From Lachnospiraceae bacterium (lineage in GTDB: Bacteria > Bacillota > Clostridia > Lachnospirales > Lachnospiraceae): 32,074 nt of DNA. The notes under the pieces are model-generated. The model searched no databases. It saw nothing but the letters and a program-made list of their open reading frames with translations, and had not been told where the DNA came from. The translations under genes and the position numbers were made by a program. The stretch spans positions 1 to 32,074 of the forward strand of contig JAFZPG010000101.1 of NCBI GenBank assembly GCA_017550425.1, read 5' to 3'. The first letter of the stretch is position 1. Every line of letters starts with the position of its first letter. Of this stretch, positions 31,284 to 32,074 are shown one piece after another.

Positions 31284-32074
31284 ATGAGGGAACATATTAT
31301 TAGAAGACGAACCGGGCGATTTACCCGTTGCTTTGCGGCGCTTTTGGCACTGCTGCTTTTACTGACCTGTCCGGTGCCTATCCCGGTGCGGGCGGCGTCG
31401 GAGATCTCCGCGGATTGCGATGACATCACCGTACTTTCCCTTACGGTCAATGTCAACACCGAGACGAAGATGGTTACTACCGAATTGATCCTGAGCAATA
31501 CCGGCACGGAGGATGCCGAGATCACATTTCCCCTGCCGGAGATATCGGCCGGTATCGATGGGGATGCATTGATCGTAAAAACGAAAGATGGACAGGATGT
31601 CGAGGCCGACAACGGCGTAGTGACGCTGACCGTTCCCGCGGGAGGATACGCCGGGCTTTCCTATGCCTACAAACCGAAGAAAAACTTAAGCTACGAACGG
31701 ACGATCGGGTTTGATCTCAGGCAGCTGACCCGGCAGTTCAACGACCGCATCGGACACATCGAGTGGACCGTCGACATGCCGCTGTATGAGCTGATCCTGG
31801 TGAAGGATGTCCAGCCGATGAACTATACGGTGAAAGATAACCGGGTGAGTGTGGTGTTGGATAATTTTACGGTAAGCTCGCTCTTGAACCGGATCTCACT
31901 TACCCGAACTACCCATGCCGGTCTGTTAGAGGAGGCCGAAGAGTCAAAGAATGATAGCACCATAGCACAGTTCATCATCGAGAACTATAGGAAATGGTTT
32001 AGGGATCCTTCTGCTTTTATCGATCAGCTGATCCTTTTCGAGGATTGGGATGATACCTATGGTATCGATAGGGA
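31284..32074 (+). CDS. Membrane/surface protein paralog of preceding gene, 3' truncated by window edge
   Basis: The frame is open from ATG 31284, directly abutting the preceding TGA, to the end of the window (263 codons visible); AGGGGGGA precedes it. A basic start (REHIIRRRTGRFTR) and hydrophobic segment (about 17-31) with cleavage near VRAA form the signal peptide. The following domain mirrors the neighbour closely: LTVNVNTETKMVTTELILSNTGTEDAEITFPLPEISAGI..., then FDLRQLTRQFNDRIGHIEWTVDMPL and IIENYRKWFRDP. This is therefore a tandem duplicate. The visible part is G/C-richer than the corresponding part of the first copy. Function unknown. Confidence 0.88.
   Translation, partial: MREHIIRRRTGRFTRCFAALLALLLLLTCPVPIPVRAASEISADCDDITVLSLTVNVNTETKMVTTELILSNTGTEDAEITFPLPEISAGIDGDALIVKTKDGQDVEADNGVVTLTVPAGGYAGLSYAYKPKKNLSYERTIGFDLRQLTRQFNDRIGHIEWTVDMPLYELILVKDVQPMNYTVKDNRVSVVLDNFTVSSLLNRISLTRTTHAGLLEEAEESKNDSTIAQFIIENYRKWFRDPSAFIDQLILFEDWDDTYGIDR

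Overview
The window is a gene-dense stretch (all genes on the + strand) of what looks like an anaerobic, Gram-positive Clostridia chromosome, most likely a Lachnospiraceae-type gut or rumen bacterium. This rests on established lineage habits: FN3/Ig/LRR_5 surface proteins, DUF6273- and DUF6320-type proteins, an AlkZ-related protein, the style of the ECF sigma factor, strong AGGAGG ribosome sites and consensus TTGACA/TATAAT promoters. No rRNA, tRNA, CRISPR array or transposase was seen.

Layout. (1) 1-8390: a surface-protein operon. It holds the 3' end of an Ig-repeat protein, an orphan NarL-type response regulator, a secreted DUF6273/FN3/Ig protein, and a secreted FN3/Ig/transglutaminase/LRR protein, closed by a terminator. 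The Ig units of all three surface genes have an exact 276-bp period. (2) 8406-12587: three consecutive genes sharing an EF-hand-like segment plus Cys-containing leucine-rich repeats. The first is membrane anchored, the second is secreted, and the third is fused behind an ECF sigma factor and a transmembrane helix. This candidate membrane-tethered sigma factor with an LRR ectodomain is the most unusual item here. (3) 12703-22650: arabinoxylan side-chain use. It holds a GH51 arabinofuranosidase, an AlbA_2/Schlafen-type regulator with its own promoter inside a 48-bp inverted repeat, a GH43-CBM6 arabinoxylan arabinofuranohydrolase, a second GH43 enzyme, and a heterodimeric ABC exporter. (4) 22698-28035: an AlkZ-related protein ending inside its own terminator, a 340-bp intergenic region with three 13-bp direct repeats, aminopeptidase C, and a tightly overlapping trio of alpha/beta hydrolase, HxxxDG acyltransferase and zinc-ribbon/six-TM protein. 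(5) 28171-32074: an AraC HTH-GGDEF fusion, then two tandem paralogous membrane-anchored surface proteins of unknown function; the second runs off the window.

How the parts may work together (inference). Regions 1, 2 and 5 invest in exposed proteins plus unusual regulators (orphan response regulator, tethered sigma factor, AraC-GGDEF), which suggests surface sensing and surface remodelling. Region 3 suggests arabinose is trimmed from arabinoxylan at the cell surface and from imported oligosaccharides inside the cell. No sugar importer is present in the window.
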